From a virus: DNA of 62,589 nucleotides. The stretch lies in the IMG/VR virus record IMGVR_UViG_3300046167_000817, positions 1 to 62,589 of that record; one strand, given 5' to 3'. Positions 28,048 through 40,718 of this stretch are shown here, one piece after another. The notes beneath the pieces were generated by a model. It did not search any database and had not been told where the DNA came from. It saw only the letters and a list, made by a program, of their open reading frames with translations. The position numbers and the translations under genes were made by a program. How positions within the stretch are numbered: position 1 is the first letter of the stretch; each line of letters begins with the position of its first letter.

Positions 28048-28749
28048 ATGGCCATAAATGTAAATACAGTATATAGAACCGTGCTATCTCTTCTTAACAG
28101 AGAACAACGAGGATTCATGACACCTGATCAATACAACAGGTTTGCCCGAATGGCACAACTTGATTTATTTGAAAAATCTTTTTCTGATTACAACAGATAC
28201 TTAACAAGAAAAGAAACAGGTACAATAAATGATGAATACGCAAATCTTGCTAAAAGCACAAAAGAAAAAATTGATATGTTTTCTACATCATCAACATTAA
28301 CTTTTTCAAGTGGTATTTCTTCAACACCTGAAAATTATTATAAATGTATTATGATTAGCACAAGCTCAAGGGCTACTGAGGTGCAAGAAATATCAAAATC
28401 AGATTTGCCACATATTACATCTTCAAAACTAACAGCACCAAGCACTTCATTCCCAATATATTATAAACAGGGATCAAATATTTATATATTTCCAACAACA
28501 ATATCTTCAGCTACGCTAGATTATCTTTATAAGCCTACTGACCCAAATTGGGCATTTACAACAGGATCAACCTATGGAGATATGGCTTACGCGAGTGGTT
28601 CATCAATAAATTTTCAACTGCATGATTCTGAAGAAGTGCCTTTAATTATTAAAATACTTTCATTAGCAGGGGTTACTATTAAGGATCCAAATATTGTTCA
28701 AATTGCTAAACAAGAAGAAGTGCAAAAAATTAATCAAGAAAATACATAA
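28048..28749 (+). CDS. Ring/adaptor-like tail protein, 233 aa
   Basis: Starts with a helical domain (YRTVLSLLNREQRGFMTPDQ, then FARMAQLDLFEKSF) and continues as a small beta domain. The N-terminal helix pattern recalls podovirus ring or adaptor proteins that sit below the portal. It is spaced 3 nt from the next gene. Confidence 0.6.
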   Translation: MAINVNTVYRTVLSLLNREQRGFMTPDQYNRFARMAQLDLFEKSFSDYNRYLTRKETGTINDEYANLAKSTKEKIDMFSTSSTLTFSSGISSTPENYYKCIMISTSSRATEVQEISKSDLPHITSSKLTAPSTSFPIYYKQGSNIYIFPTTISSATLDYLYKPTDPNWAFTTGSTYGDMAYASGSSINFQLHDSEEVPLIIKILSLAGVTIKDPNIVQIAKQEEVQKINQENT

Positions 28750-28752
28750 TAA

Positions 28753-29856
28753 ATGGGACTAATTACACAATCAGCAAGAGAATACTATGAGGGATCACAG
28801 TTATTTACAGGAGACGGAAGTACTACAACGTTTACATTAACATTTACACCTTTACCAACAGCTGAATCTGTTTTTAGAATTTTTATAGCAGGGTTAGAAG
28901 TTGATGATGATTTACATAGTTATAATAATAGTACGGGTGTAATTACTTTTACAACTGCACCTGCAAATGGTGCTGCAATAAAAGTTTTACTTGAAAATCA
29001 AAATACGGGTAATTATAGATATATTTCTTTAGCAGACATAGTAAACAACTTTTTAGTTGCATATGTAGGAGACGGAAAAATAATAGATCATGCTTCAAAA
29101 CAAGATATATTGTTTCATTCAAAAAGAGCAATACAGGAATTTAGTTATGATGTTTCAAGAGTTGAAAAAATATTTGAAGTGTCAATTCCTACAACATTAA
29201 TTGTACCTATGCCTCAAGATTATGTTAATTATGTTAAACTTTCTTGGGTAGATGATAACGGCTTAGAAAGACGCATATATCCTACAAACAACACTTCAAG
29301 GCCTTCTCAAGCTGTATTACAAGATACAGACAGTGAATACTTATATGACAATGACAACTCTTTATTGTTAACAGAAGATGAAATAACTAAAAAATTTAAC
29401 GGTATTGAAACTAATGCCGCGCTAGGTAGCAGTAGTTCAAATGATTATTTTACAGCTAATTCAGATTATAGCGATAGTGTAATAGGTTATGGTAGAAGAT
29501 ATGGAAGTCATCCAGAACATTTACAAGTTAATGGCGTGTTTGTAAACGATGAAGCAAATGGGCAATTTGGATTTAGTAGTAATTTATCAGAAAAAATATT
29601 AACTATTCATTATATTTCAGACGGTTTAGGAACTGATGCTGAAATGCAAATACACAAAATGGCAGAGGAAGCATTATATAAACATGTAGCTTACGCTATT
29701 TTATCCTCAAAACAAAATGTTCCTGAATTTATAATAAATAGATTTAGACGAGAGCGTAGAGCGGCTATGAGAAATGCTAAGCTAAGACTTTCAAACATTA
29801 AGCTTGCTGAAATTACAGCTATAATGAGGAACAAATCTAAACAGATTAAACACTAG
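28753..29856 (+). CDS. Ring or tubular tail protein with inserted beta-domain, 367 aa
   Basis: The N-terminal 15-85 region is a beta-domain (FTGDGSTTTFTLTF, then GVITFTTAPANGAAI) that recurs in at least three other virion genes. The rest has ADIVNNFLVAYVGDGK and a basic helical C-terminus (RFRRERRAAMRNAKLRLS), which would sit at the portal-tail junction. Confidence 0.65.
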   Translation: MGLITQSAREYYEGSQLFTGDGSTTTFTLTFTPLPTAESVFRIFIAGLEVDDDLHSYNNSTGVITFTTAPANGAAIKVLLENQNTGNYRYISLADIVNNFLVAYVGDGKIIDHASKQDILFHSKRAIQEFSYDVSRVEKIFEVSIPTTLIVPMPQDYVNYVKLSWVDDNGLERRIYPTNNTSRPSQAVLQDTDSEYLYDNDNSLLLTEDEITKKFNGIETNAALGSSSSNDYFTANSDYSDSVIGYGRRYGSHPEHLQVNGVFVNDEANGQFGFSSNLSEKILTIHYISDGLGTDAEMQIHKMAEEALYKHVAYAILSSKQNVPEFIINRFRRERRAAMRNAKLRLSNIKLAEITAIMRNKSKQIKH

Positions 29857-29860
29857 ATAA

Positions 29861-32800
29861 ATGCCAGAAATCAAAAATACTTTCCTTGGCGGGAAAATGA
29901 ATAAAGACCTGGACGATAGACTTCTGCCAGAGGGCGAATACAGAGATGCACAAAATATTGAAGTATTAAAACCTGATGGTTCAAATGTTGGTGTTATACA
30001 AAATGCTGCTGGTAATACAATAGCACATACAACACTTGGATTATCTTCAGATATAGAAGTAATAGGAACGTATTTTGATGAAAAAAATAAACGTATTTAC
30101 TGGTTTGTAACAGATAATAATGATTTATATGTAAATGATTGGTATATAAATGAAGCTGTTACGCAACCTAGATTTCATGCCATTTATTATTATGACGCCG
30201 ATCCCGCTAGCGCAACATTTAAAACAGCAAAAGCAATTGTAATAGGAAGATTTTTAAAATTTAGTAAAAAATATAAAATTACAGGAGTTGCAATGATTGA
30301 TGATTTATTATTTTGGACAGATAATAAAAATCAACCAAGAAGAATAAATGTTGTAAAAGCAATAGGTGACACTAGCTTTTATAATAACGAGTTAAAAATA
30401 AGTTTAGCTAAGTATGCTCCATACACTCCAGTTGTTTTTATGACAGAAAACGATATTGCTGGAACTTCTACAATGAGCAATGATGCTACTTTAAACAATG
30501 ATTATATAGAAGAAGAGTTTGTAAGATTTTCTTATAGATATAAGTTTAATGATAACGAGTATTCAGTATTAGCCCCTTTTCACTCAAATAGCATTTCAAC
30601 ATTCATATAAAACAGGATCAAGCTACGGAACATTTAATGAAGCAGCAGAAGCTAGAGCTTATCAATCTACGGAATTGGATGGTATGATAAACCATATTAA
30701 TACTGCTGTGTTAGGTATTGAATTGCCAAGTATAAATCCTAATGCTGATTTTGAAATAAAAGAAGTTGAAATTATAATTAAAGAGTCAGACAGTACAGTT
30801 GCAAGAATAGTTGAAACAAAAACACTTACAGATGCAAGTATTACTTCAACTTTTTATACTTGTACTTATAAATCTGATAGCCCACAAGAAGCTTTACCTG
30901 AAGATCAAATTACAAGAGTTTTTGATAACGTTCCTACAAAAGCAAAAGCCTTAGATATTGTAGGTAATAGATTGGTATTTGCCAACTACTCCCAAAACAT
31001 AACTCCTCCCGTTTTAGATTATACAGTTTCATTCGGAGCGAAAGCAACGCAAACATTTACAGGAGATGGTAGCGATAAAACTTTTACATTAACTTTAAAA
31101 TCCCCTACAAGAGGTTCAACTAGCATACCGCCAGCAAACACAAATCAGTTTATAGTATATGTAAATGATGTACTATTAGCTTCAACGAATTATGCGTATG
31201 ATGGTACAACAGGAATTATTACATTTAATACAGCACCTGCTAATGGGGCAGCTATAACAGTAACTCTTGCAAATCATGAATATCCTGATAGTTCTTTAAA
31301 ACAAAGAAGAACATATCAAATAGGGGTTGTACTTGCAGATATATTTGGAAGACAATCTCCTGTTATATTACCTTCAACAGCTTCAAATTCTATAATTGCG
31401 GTGCCAGGCAAGAACATCGGCAGCTGAGTTTAATAGTTGGGTTGGAGATAATTTAAAAATAACTTTTAATGCACAAAGTGGTAAATTAATACCAGACGCA
31501 GATGTATATTCTAATGAATTAGACAGTGGTGTGTATAGCACATATAATCCGTATGGCTGGTATTCTTACAGAGTAGTTGTAAAACAATTAGAACAAGAGT
31601 ATTATAATGTATATACGCCGGGGGCAACAGTTGTAGACAATAACTCTTATATAACATTGTTTGGGGATAATATAAATAAGATTCCAAGATTAATGGAAAC
31701 TATATCTGCGGATAATTCTATAGCAAGATCTGATACTATTTTATTTCCAAAAGTAATTAATACAGCTTTTTATACAACAACCACTACTACTACTGGAACA
31801 AGAAGTGCTTCAACAGGGGGTATTGTTGCAGACACGGGAATGAGATTTTCATGTAATCAATATATGTTGTTTAATAGAGATACCGCTGCTGCTCGAACTT
31901 TTAAATATACTCCTTGTACAAGCAATATTACTAGTAGCACTGTTTTAACAAGCGCATTAACATCTGTTGCTTTAGCAGCAGGTAAAAAACAATATATATG
32001 GTCATTAACATTTCCTGAATTAAATGCAAATGCAGATGTAGGATTTTTAGAAGTAACACAATTAACTTTTAATAAAGTAGGAGACTCTAATACATTAACA
32101 AAATTTGGAGATTCAGAAATTACAGATTCATCTTCAGGGCAAATAGCAAAAACAATAGCGTTTGATTCTGAAAAACGTATTCAAACCCTATCTAATGATG
32201 ACGAGCTTCCAATAACAGGTATAGGTAAACTTTCAGACTTTAGTTCGATTACAATAAACACGGTACAAGAATACGCAAGATCTTCTTCGGTTACAGAAGA
32301 CTCGGGGGGACCCTTTTATCAAAGAGAAAATAACCATTTAATTGCTCAGTTACCTCCTTTTGGAGAAACGTCAAGTAAAGCAGATTTACATGGAGTAAGA
32401 ATGCTTTTTACAGACGATACCGCTTCTGATAATACTGCTAAACCAGCATTAAGCGTTACATCTTATATAAGAAGAGGTAAGTACATTGATTTATCTGTAT
32501 TTGAAACTAAACCTATTGAAAGTGAAATAGACATATACTATGAAACTTCTACAACAGGATTAATAAATGAACTTAACGCTTTAGAAACAGGCGCGTTTAG
32601 CTCATCTGATGTAACTGTATCAAATTTTGCTGTAGCAGCTAACGGAACTATTACGGCTCCTACAATTAATGTAGGTTCATTACAAACAGTTGATTATGTA
32701 AACTCTACTACTGACGCGGGGCAAACAGTAGGGTTTGATTATTTTCCAGTTAGTACAGATACAACAAGAACAGCGCGATTAACTATAACAGCACCAAATG

Positions 32801-35235
32801 GATTTACTAATGCAGGACAAAATATTATAATATCTACAACAGCAGTTCAAGAAGATACAGCTGGATTAGGTACAACAGTTCCATTATTTTCAGACTTATC
32901 ATTAACATCAACATCGTCAACATCAAGTTCAGCAGCTACTTTTACAGTATCAGCAACTATAAGTGCTAATGGAGGAGCCTCAGTATCAGCAGCAGGATTT
33001 AAAATAGGAACTACTGCAGTTTTTGCTAACGCTACTAATGTAGACGTATCAGTAGGTAGTGGAGCGTCAACATATACAACAACTAAAAATGATGCAGCAA
33101 TAAACACTTTGTTTTACGTGTGGGCTTTTGCAACAAATTCACAAGGAACAAATATACAAGGACCAATACAAGTTACAACGCCTGCACTTGGGTTATTCCA
33201 AGTTTCAGATTGGACTGGTAGTATAAGCGTAGCGCATGGAGGAGGACTTACAATAGTAAACGGAAACTCCCCTGCTGTGGCAGTTGCACCAACAAGTGTT
33301 TCAGCTAATAGCAGTAATACAGAAACAGTGTCAGTAACATTAGGGCAAACAACAGGTACGGCAACCACTTACGCAAATAATAATAATACAATAAGAATAC
33401 AAATTCCAACAACAGGATTTAGTAATTCCGCTTCAACAGCTTATTTATATACTGCGGTAAGAACAATTACTCAGCCTGCTGCCCCTACTACAACAGCTTA
33501 TACCGTAGCTTTACATGCAGCACCCTCCGGATTTTCAATAGCATCAAATGCTGTTTTTACTCAAGGAACAATTGCGCAAGGAACATTAAACAATGTAAAA
33601 CTTAGCAGTAATGCTTTAACAGATGGAGCGGCCACAAACTTAGCAACAGTTACAAATGCTACGTTAAGAGCATTAACATTAAATATAACACCTGGAGGTA
33701 GTTTTACAAATGCAAGTGCAGGAGACTTTACATATAATATAGTTCAGCCAAGTGTTCTTCCTACATTAACAACAGGTAGTATACCTACGCAATCAACTGT
33801 AATTACAGGATCTACAGATATTGATTTAAGAAATTACTTTACAAACGGTAAGTTTTTTGAAATTACAAGTAATTCAGCAACAGCTTCAAAAATAAGTGCT
33901 ACAATTGTAAGTGGATATAAATTAAGATTAACAGGGCAAGGATCATGTAATGATATAAGCGGTACAACTTCTGCTGGAAGTATAGTAGTAGCGGCGTTTA
34001 ATGAAAAAGCAACAGTAGATGGGAGTGTATCAGGAAGTACAGCTTCAACTTCTGTAGTAGAAAAAGGAAATGCTTTTGTATCAGCAACTGTACCTTTACA
34101 GGTAACTGCGTGTGCACAAAACGCAACTCTTACAATGGTTAATACTGGAAATGTTTTAGCTTCGGGAGTTTCAGTAGATGTAAGTTCAAGAACTTTAACA
34201 TATGCTACTTCAGATATTGGTAATTCTTTTAATGGTCAAATGGTATTTACTTTTACACATGGCTCAGTTAATTTAAGCGCTACCACAAATATATCTGTAA
34301 TAAGCAATACAAGTCCTTTTAGCCTTGTTACAGCAGAAGGTTCTGGTAATGCAATAACAGTTAGTTTTAGTGGTACTTATCCAAATCAAGCAGTAGGAGG
34401 AAATATAAACTATTCGTTTGCCGTAAATGTAAACACAACTTATGTTTCCGCAAATGACGCTTATTTTGTAGCCCAAAATTCAGGATACACAATAAGTCCT
34501 ACATATATAAATACAGGGTTTGGTTCCACAGGAGCAACGTTTGGAAGTGGTAATACAAGTGCATTTGGAATTGGAGGTAATACAATAACAATAACATCAG
34601 TATCAGGGTATAAATTTAGCGGTGTACCAACTATAAACCGTGGAAACGGTAGTTCTGTAGGTAACATATATATTACAGGAGGGCATTCACAGGCTACATT
34701 TGATATTCCAACGCCTGCTTTATCTTCAGGAGATACAGTTTTAACTTTACTGCCAACATCAACAATACAAGCAAACGCTCCAGATGGACTTAGATCATAT
34801 GTTAATATGTACTTAAGCACTGAAGCAAACACAGGAGGAACTCCACGAGTAACAGCCATTTCAGTAAACGGAGTTACAATATCATCTGATCAGTCTTATG
34901 TATCTACAGGATTATCAATAAATGGAACGAGTGGGGCAGAAACAACAGTTAGTATTACAATTCAAAAAGACAATACAACAAGTACAGAGGTATCTGTAGC
35001 TTTAAACAGCAGCAATGTAAGAAACAACGACGTAGTCGCTGTAACAAGCTCTCCTCTTACGGGAACAAGTAATGAAACGTTTCAAATAAAGTTTACAGGT
35101 AAAGGAACACGTACTGTAGGTGGTAATTCATATTCAACAACTATAGGTACTACAGAAATTAATTTAACAGCCAACCCTAATTCTCAAGGAAACGTTGTAT
35201 TTGGCATTATTAGTTTTACAAACGCATCAAGTTAA
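29861..35235 (+). CDS. Tail stabilization/muzzle-type protein, frame broken twice
   Basis: Read as 29861-30610, about 30600-31427 and 31396-35235. The +1 shifts near 30590 and 31406 each vanish if one base is removed; the second then reads through as ARTSAAEFNSW. The first part begins KNTFLGGKMNKDLDDRLLP, the start I associate with stabilization proteins of marine podoviruses. An inserted beta-domain is at 31050-31278. The last 900 residues are Ser/Thr-rich beta repeats resembling immunoglobulin-like adhesins. One gene of about 1790 residues in the original is likely. Confidence 0.7.
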
Positions 35236-35265
35236 TATTTTGATAATTAATGTAATAATAAAAGT

Positions 35266-36990
35266 ATGAGTGTAACACTAGAAATTAAATACTACAACAC
35301 CTTTGTTATAAAGAGTTCTGAGGTTACTCATCAAATAGTAGGCACAGGAGATGGTAGTGATACAACATTTACTATTGCAGAGAGCAGCGGAAGTACTATA
35401 TATGCGGTTCCAAATTCTGAATCTGATTTTCAAGTATATCTTGATGATGTGCTTCAAGCAGCTTCTACATATATTTACGCAAATAAAACAAGAGTGATTA
35501 CTTTTACATCTGCACCCGGTAATGGCAAATCAATATTAGTTGTAGTAAAAAGCTGGCATGTTGAAGAGTCTAGAATACGAGGATCATTTAACGGCAAAAC
35601 AGTTGACTTTGGAGTAAGAGCCGCAATTACAGATAGCGAGTATACACCTGAAACAAGAGAAGCTTCTTTAATATATTCAGGTATATATAATGGCAGAACA
35701 AGAACAAACGAAATTAATCAGTTCAACCCTTCAATACCTAATACAAAATCAATTGATTCCTCATTTGGATCAATACAAAAATTATTTGCAGAAGACAATA
35801 ACTTAAATGTTTTTCAAGAAAACAAAGTACACAATATACTTATAGATAAAGACATTATATTTACGGCAGAAGGAGACCCTCAGGTAACAGCCTCTAATCA
35901 AGTATTAGGACAAGTAGTTGCGTATACAGGTAATTATGGTATAAGTAAAAACCCTGAAAGTTTTGCTTTCCATGCAGGAAGAAAATATTTTACAGATAAA
36001 AATAACGGGGTTGTTTTAAGATTATCAAGAGATGGTATTACAGAAATATCAAACTTTGGTATGAGAGATTATTTTAAAACAAGTTTAAAATCTATAGACA
36101 CAGTTATTGGCACATGGGATAACAACAGAAAAAAATATGTGTTATCATTGCAAGAAGATAATATAACAAATACTTTTGCTTGTAATGGAAGTACGGCCAC
36201 CTTTTCTTTAGCGTTTAGTATTGTAGATAAAGATTTTACAACAATAAATTTACCAGACCCTACAGACGTGTCTCAGATAGAGGTGTTTCAACAAAACTTT
36301 AGTGCAACAACACCTTTAACAGTAGGAACTGAATATACTTATAATGCGAGTACAGGGGTTGTAACATTAGCTCAAGCGCCTGTGGCAGGAGACGTAATAA
36401 CTGTTCACTTAAGAGACTTTACAGGAGGATTTCAAACAGTTACATTTGATGAAGATATTAATGGCTGGTCTTCTTTTTATAATTACAAGCCATCATTTGG
36501 AGGCAGTATAGATGCGGATTTTTATACATACGGTGTAAATGATTTATATAAACATTATGATTTAGACGCAAATAGAGGTTCCTTTTACGGTGCAGCTACA
36601 TCTGCTTCAACTGTTGACTTAATATTTAATAAACCGCCATCAACTGTAAAATACTTTAGAACATTAAATTATGAGGGAGATACAGGTTGGTCAGTAACCT
36701 CTATAGCAACTGATAGCGATACAGGTTCTCCAATTACAGGGTATGTATCAACTAATGCGTCTGTAGAAAACACTTGGCAAGACTTAATGGTTTCAGGATT
36801 TAAAAGAAAAGATAACAAATATTACTCGTATATTGTAAATGAAACCTTACCTAAAAGAAATGAAATATTGTTTGGTGGTGATATATCAGGTGTGAAAGGA
36901 TTTTTTAACAAAGTACAACTTAGTGTTTCAGACACTTCAGCAAAAGAATTATTCGCGGTATCAAGTGAATACGAACTATTAACTAATTAA
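35266..36990 (+). CDS. Tail protein with two copies of the inserted beta-domain, 574 aa
   Basis: The beta-domain occurs at about residues 25-96 and again at about 303-385. Between them the sequence ESFAFHAGRKYFTDKNNGV suggests a propeller-like core. Near the C-terminus, GFKRKDNKYYSYIVNETL fits a tail-tip or muzzle-partner protein. Usually it follows the stabilization gene. Confidence 0.6.
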   Translation: MSVTLEIKYYNTFVIKSSEVTHQIVGTGDGSDTTFTIAESSGSTIYAVPNSESDFQVYLDDVLQAASTYIYANKTRVITFTSAPGNGKSILVVVKSWHVEESRIRGSFNGKTVDFGVRAAITDSEYTPETREASLIYSGIYNGRTRTNEINQFNPSIPNTKSIDSSFGSIQKLFAEDNNLNVFQENKVHNILIDKDIIFTAEGDPQVTASNQVLGQVVAYTGNYGISKNPESFAFHAGRKYFTDKNNGVVLRLSRDGITEISNFGMRDYFKTSLKSIDTVIGTWDNNRKKYVLSLQEDNITNTFACNGSTATFSLAFSIVDKDFTTINLPDPTDVSQIEVFQQNFSATTPLTVGTEYTYNASTGVVTLAQAPVAGDVITVHLRDFTGGFQTVTFDEDINGWSSFYNYKPSFGGSIDADFYTYGVNDLYKHYDLDANRGSFYGAATSASTVDLIFNKPPSTVKYFRTLNYEGDTGWSVTSIATDSDTGSPITGYVSTNASVENTWQDLMVSGFKRKDNKYYSYIVNETLPKRNEILFGGDISGVKGFFNKVQLSVSDTSAKELFAVSSEYELLTN

Positions 36991-36991
36991 C

Positions 36992-38890
36992 ATGGAAGAA
37001 ACAACAACAGTATTACAGATCGCAGATAATTTGCAGTATGGTATTATACCTTTTATATTAGCCGCCGGTGCTGTATTAAAAGGAGGAGCCGCTATATATA
37101 AAGGTGTAAAATCTAATCAAACAAAGAAAAGAGCAGAAGGGGCTGCGAATGATGCAAATGATGCAGCAAGATTAGCTTCAGCTGAATTAGCAGCAAGAGA
37201 AAGAAGAAGTTTTGTTCCAGGGTTTACAGATAATCAAAATATACCGGGATATGATAATGATTTTGCTAGCAGAGCAAATAGATTAAATAGAGGTATACCA
37301 GAAGGCTCAGCAAGTTTAAGAAACCAAACTGCTATGGATTTAAGTTTAGGAAGACCTATACCAATAGGATTAGGCTCTCAAAATATTGCAGGCCCAAGAT
37401 TTGAAAATGACCCTGATTTTGTTGATGACAGGGGGCCAGAGTTTAAAGGCACACCTATTTCATTTGACAATGCAGGAAATATGATTTTTAATCCTGACGC
37501 TTATTATGGATCTAGAAAACCTAAAACTAAATCTGGATTACCTAAGCCTGTTAATTTTCAGAACGCTTTGCCAATGCAAGAGTTTAATTTCTTTACCCAA
37601 AGTTTACCTAAAGACGGGGAAGGGCGTGTTATAGCCCCTGACCCTAATACCGATGAAGGTAATAAATTTTATAGAAGTCTTCCAAAAGGTGTAGCTGAAA
37701 TGGTAGCAGACCCAAGATATGCACAAATGTATCAAGGTAGCAACATAGTAAACCCATACGCTAATGTTGTAGATTTAAGTAGAATACTTGAAAACACTAG
37801 CGGCTTAGCTACAGATAGATCAGGAATGCTAACTGATAGAACAGATCTTTTAACAGATAGAACAGATATGTTTCAAGGCACTGCAGAGCTTGCTACTGAT
37901 TTAAGTTTAGGCCAAAGAAATTTAGCTACAGGGTTAGAAGACTTATCTGGAAGAATAACAGATTTAAGAGCAGGAGGCCAAGACTTTTCAGGATTAGCTT
38001 CTGATACAAGTAATTTAACTTCAAATACTTTTGCTAATCTTCAAGTAGCTACTCAAGCAGCAGACTTACAAGCGCAACAAAGCGATCAAGCTTTAGCAAA
38101 CACATTATCAACAATAAGAGCAACAGGAGCTGGAGCTGGGGGAGCAACCGCAATTGCACAAGCGGCTCTTCAAAGTAAGTTAGGAATTTCTGCTACAATC
38201 GAACAGCAAGAATCAAGAAACACTCAATTAAGAGCACAAGGTCAACAACAGGTTGAACAAATAAGAATGTCTGAAAGTAAAAGATTACAAGACATTGCTT
38301 TTTCTGAAAGATTAAGACTAGAAGGCTTAAGAGAAAGAGAAGGTTTAAGAATTGACACCACAAGACTTGATGAAGGTAGAGAGCTTAGAAATTTAGAGCT
38401 AGAAGAAGGAAGAACGTTAAGAGATATAAGCTTAGCAGAAAAACAAAGAATGCAAGGGCTTTCAATAGATGATCGTTTAAGAGAGCAAGAGCTTGGCCTT
38501 AATGAAAGTTTAAGATTGCAAGAAAGTAGATTTGGTGAAGCGGGAAGGTTACAGCAAGCAGGGTTTGATGAAGCTGGAAGACTACAACAAATACAAATTG
38601 CAGAAGCGCTTAGATTACAGCAGTCTAGATTAGGTGAACAACAAAGACTACAAGAAGCAGATGCAATGGCTAGAGAATACCAGTTTAGAGTAGCTGAAAC
38701 AAGAGAACAAAACAGATTAAATAGATTAGCTAATTTAGAAACACAAAAAGTTCAAACTGCTGCAGACTTAGAAGCAGCTGCTATATCAGCAGAAGGGGCA
38801 AGAGACGGGGCGGTTGCAGGAGCTATAGCGGGGGTAGGCGACGCAGCATTATCTTATGTGGCCGCTAGCGAAAAAAGCGGAAACGTTTAA
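36992..38890 (+). CDS. Internal virion protein with hendecad coiled coil, 632 aa
   Basis: A short hydrophobic segment at about residues 16-32 (YGIIPFILAAGAVLKGG) could insert in a membrane. Residues 428-559 form twelve exact 11-residue repeats of the type ESLRLQESRFG, each with an acidic first position and a leucine near position 5. Eleven-residue periodicity predicts a long right-handed or straight coiled coil. Position among ejection genes suggests a core or channel protein. Confidence 0.7.
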   Translation: MEETTTVLQIADNLQYGIIPFILAAGAVLKGGAAIYKGVKSNQTKKRAEGAANDANDAARLASAELAARERRSFVPGFTDNQNIPGYDNDFASRANRLNRGIPEGSASLRNQTAMDLSLGRPIPIGLGSQNIAGPRFENDPDFVDDRGPEFKGTPISFDNAGNMIFNPDAYYGSRKPKTKSGLPKPVNFQNALPMQEFNFFTQSLPKDGEGRVIAPDPNTDEGNKFYRSLPKGVAEMVADPRYAQMYQGSNIVNPYANVVDLSRILENTSGLATDRSGMLTDRTDLLTDRTDMFQGTAELATDLSLGQRNLATGLEDLSGRITDLRAGGQDFSGLASDTSNLTSNTFANLQVATQAADLQAQQSDQALANTLSTIRATGAGAGGATAIAQAALQSKLGISATIEQQESRNTQLRAQGQQQVEQIRMSESKRLQDIAFSERLRLEGLREREGLRIDTTRLDEGRELRNLELEEGRTLRDISLAEKQRMQGLSIDDRLREQELGLNESLRLQESRFGEAGRLQQAGFDEAGRLQQIQIAEALRLQQSRLGEQQRLQEADAMAREYQFRVAETREQNRLNRLANLETQKVQTAADLEAAAISAEGARDGAVAGAIAGVGDAALSYVAASEKSGNV

Positions 38891-38907
38891 TAATATAAAT
38901 ATAAAAC

Positions 38908-40705
38908 ATGGCATTACCAAAGTTTACAACAACTCCAACTCCTTTATATCAGCAGCAGCCGATAGTTAAAAGACCTAATTATTCAGAGGTTTATTTAAGA
39001 AGCTTTGCAGCATCCGAAGCGGCTACTTATAATAGTTTTGCTAGAATATCTAAAAGAATAGATCAAATAGCTGATAATAGAGAAAAGAAACGAGAAGAAA
39101 AAGAAAAAGAGCAAAGAGAAGAAGCTGCGAAAAAAAAGGACAAATTTTCTCGTGACACTGCTATAGATAAAAGGCTAAGACAACAAGCAGCATATTTAAG
39201 CTCTAGTGGACAAGGAAATGCTTTAGAAATATTTGCACAAGAAGGCGATAAATTAAAAGCGGCATATGACGCGGCAGAAAATGACTCAACAGGTGAATTA
39301 TGGAAAGATGTTGCAGAGCTTGAAAATGATATATTTGGTACAGTTGAAACTTTCACTAAAGCAATGAGAAATATAGAACGTATGCGAGACTCTGCAGGTG
39401 AAAAAGATTTTGATGCTATATATTCAAACTTTCAGCCTGATGGAATGTATGCTACGTTAAGGAATGAAATAGTACAAGAAAATGGATATGATGTAAAGCT
39501 TGAATATGATGATAATGGAAAAATTATTTTAGCATGGACAAATCATTTGAGAGAAGAAGATGCGGAAGATTATAAACAAAGTTTAACTTTAGAGCAGTTG
39601 GCTGAAATAAACTTAGAAGATTTTGGAAACAAAAAACTTAACTTTACAAACTCAGATAGCTTGGGAGGTCAAATTATAGATAAAGTAGCAGAAGAAGCTT
39701 TTGCTTCAAAAAACCAAGATTTATTAAATGCTTATAAAATTCCAGGAGAACAAACTATTACAAATCAAAGATCAATAGGAAAAGGCAGTATTGAAATTGC
39801 TACTCAAAAAAGTACAGCGAAGAGGAGAAAATGAAAGAAACCTTATTATAGGTCATGCTGCAAATGCTTTAAATACTCGTTTACAGCCTATGCACAAAGC
39901 TATGATATGGAATGATGAAATAGCTATTGGAGATATTGAAACACATACAAATAGAGCTGTGCAAGAAGTAATTGAATTATCTAATGGGGTGTTTTCAAAA
40001 GAAGATACAGATAAATTAAAAGCAGCAGTGTTAAGATATGGAAATGCTACAAATGAAGAAAGAGCTAATGACCCTATGTTAAACGCGGTACATTCACATT
40101 TAGATATGAAAACCACTTCCTGGGCTGCTAATAAATATTATGATTTAAAATTAAGTGGAGATGAAAAACGATTAGGAGATGCTAATATTACTATTAAAAC
40201 TGATTTTGATGACGCAACTATAGCTGAAGCAAATAAAATAACATTTTTAAATAATTTAAATGATACACTAGAGATAGCTAGTGATATAAACACTTTTAAA
40301 TTAGAAAGCGGAGAAACTAGTTTAGTGCAACAAAAATTAAACGCATTAGCAGATCAAGGGTATGATGCTTTTAAAAACACAAAGAACAATGCGGAACTAG
40401 TTAATGGCACTCCCACTATTATAGCTGAAGGTTTTACTTATACAGACGAAACACAAGATTATGAAATTTTTAGTACTATATTAAAATCTAAAGGATTTTC
40501 TATTTCAGATGAAGAAGCTAAAAAATTATACCGTGGTTATGTTTTTGATATAAAATATCAAGGGCAAGCACCAGACTTTTTATATGAACAAAACGGCCTT
40601 GAAAAAGGATATTATGCAAACTGGCTTAATACAGAAAAAGCAAAGCTAGAAAAAAGTATTAACGCAAAAATAAGTAAATACGATTCATACGAAGTAAACG
40701 ATTAA
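38908..40705 (+). CDS. Internal virion protein, frame broken once
   Basis: Read as 38908-39834 then about 39800-40705. The +1 shift sits at a run of six A near 39806; five A would join the frames. The N-terminus has YLRSFAASEAATYNSFARIS followed by a Lys/Glu-rich coil. The rest is helical. A partner of the giant protein downstream, probably ejected with DNA. No catalytic motif. Confidence 0.65.
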
Positions 40706-40718
40706 TAAATAGTGTTAT

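Noticed and set aside
39801-39812. Programmed ribosomal frameshift at a run of A
   Set aside because: The shift needed is +1, and the site is not in the phase of a -1 slippery heptamer; other genes show the same +1 breaks.
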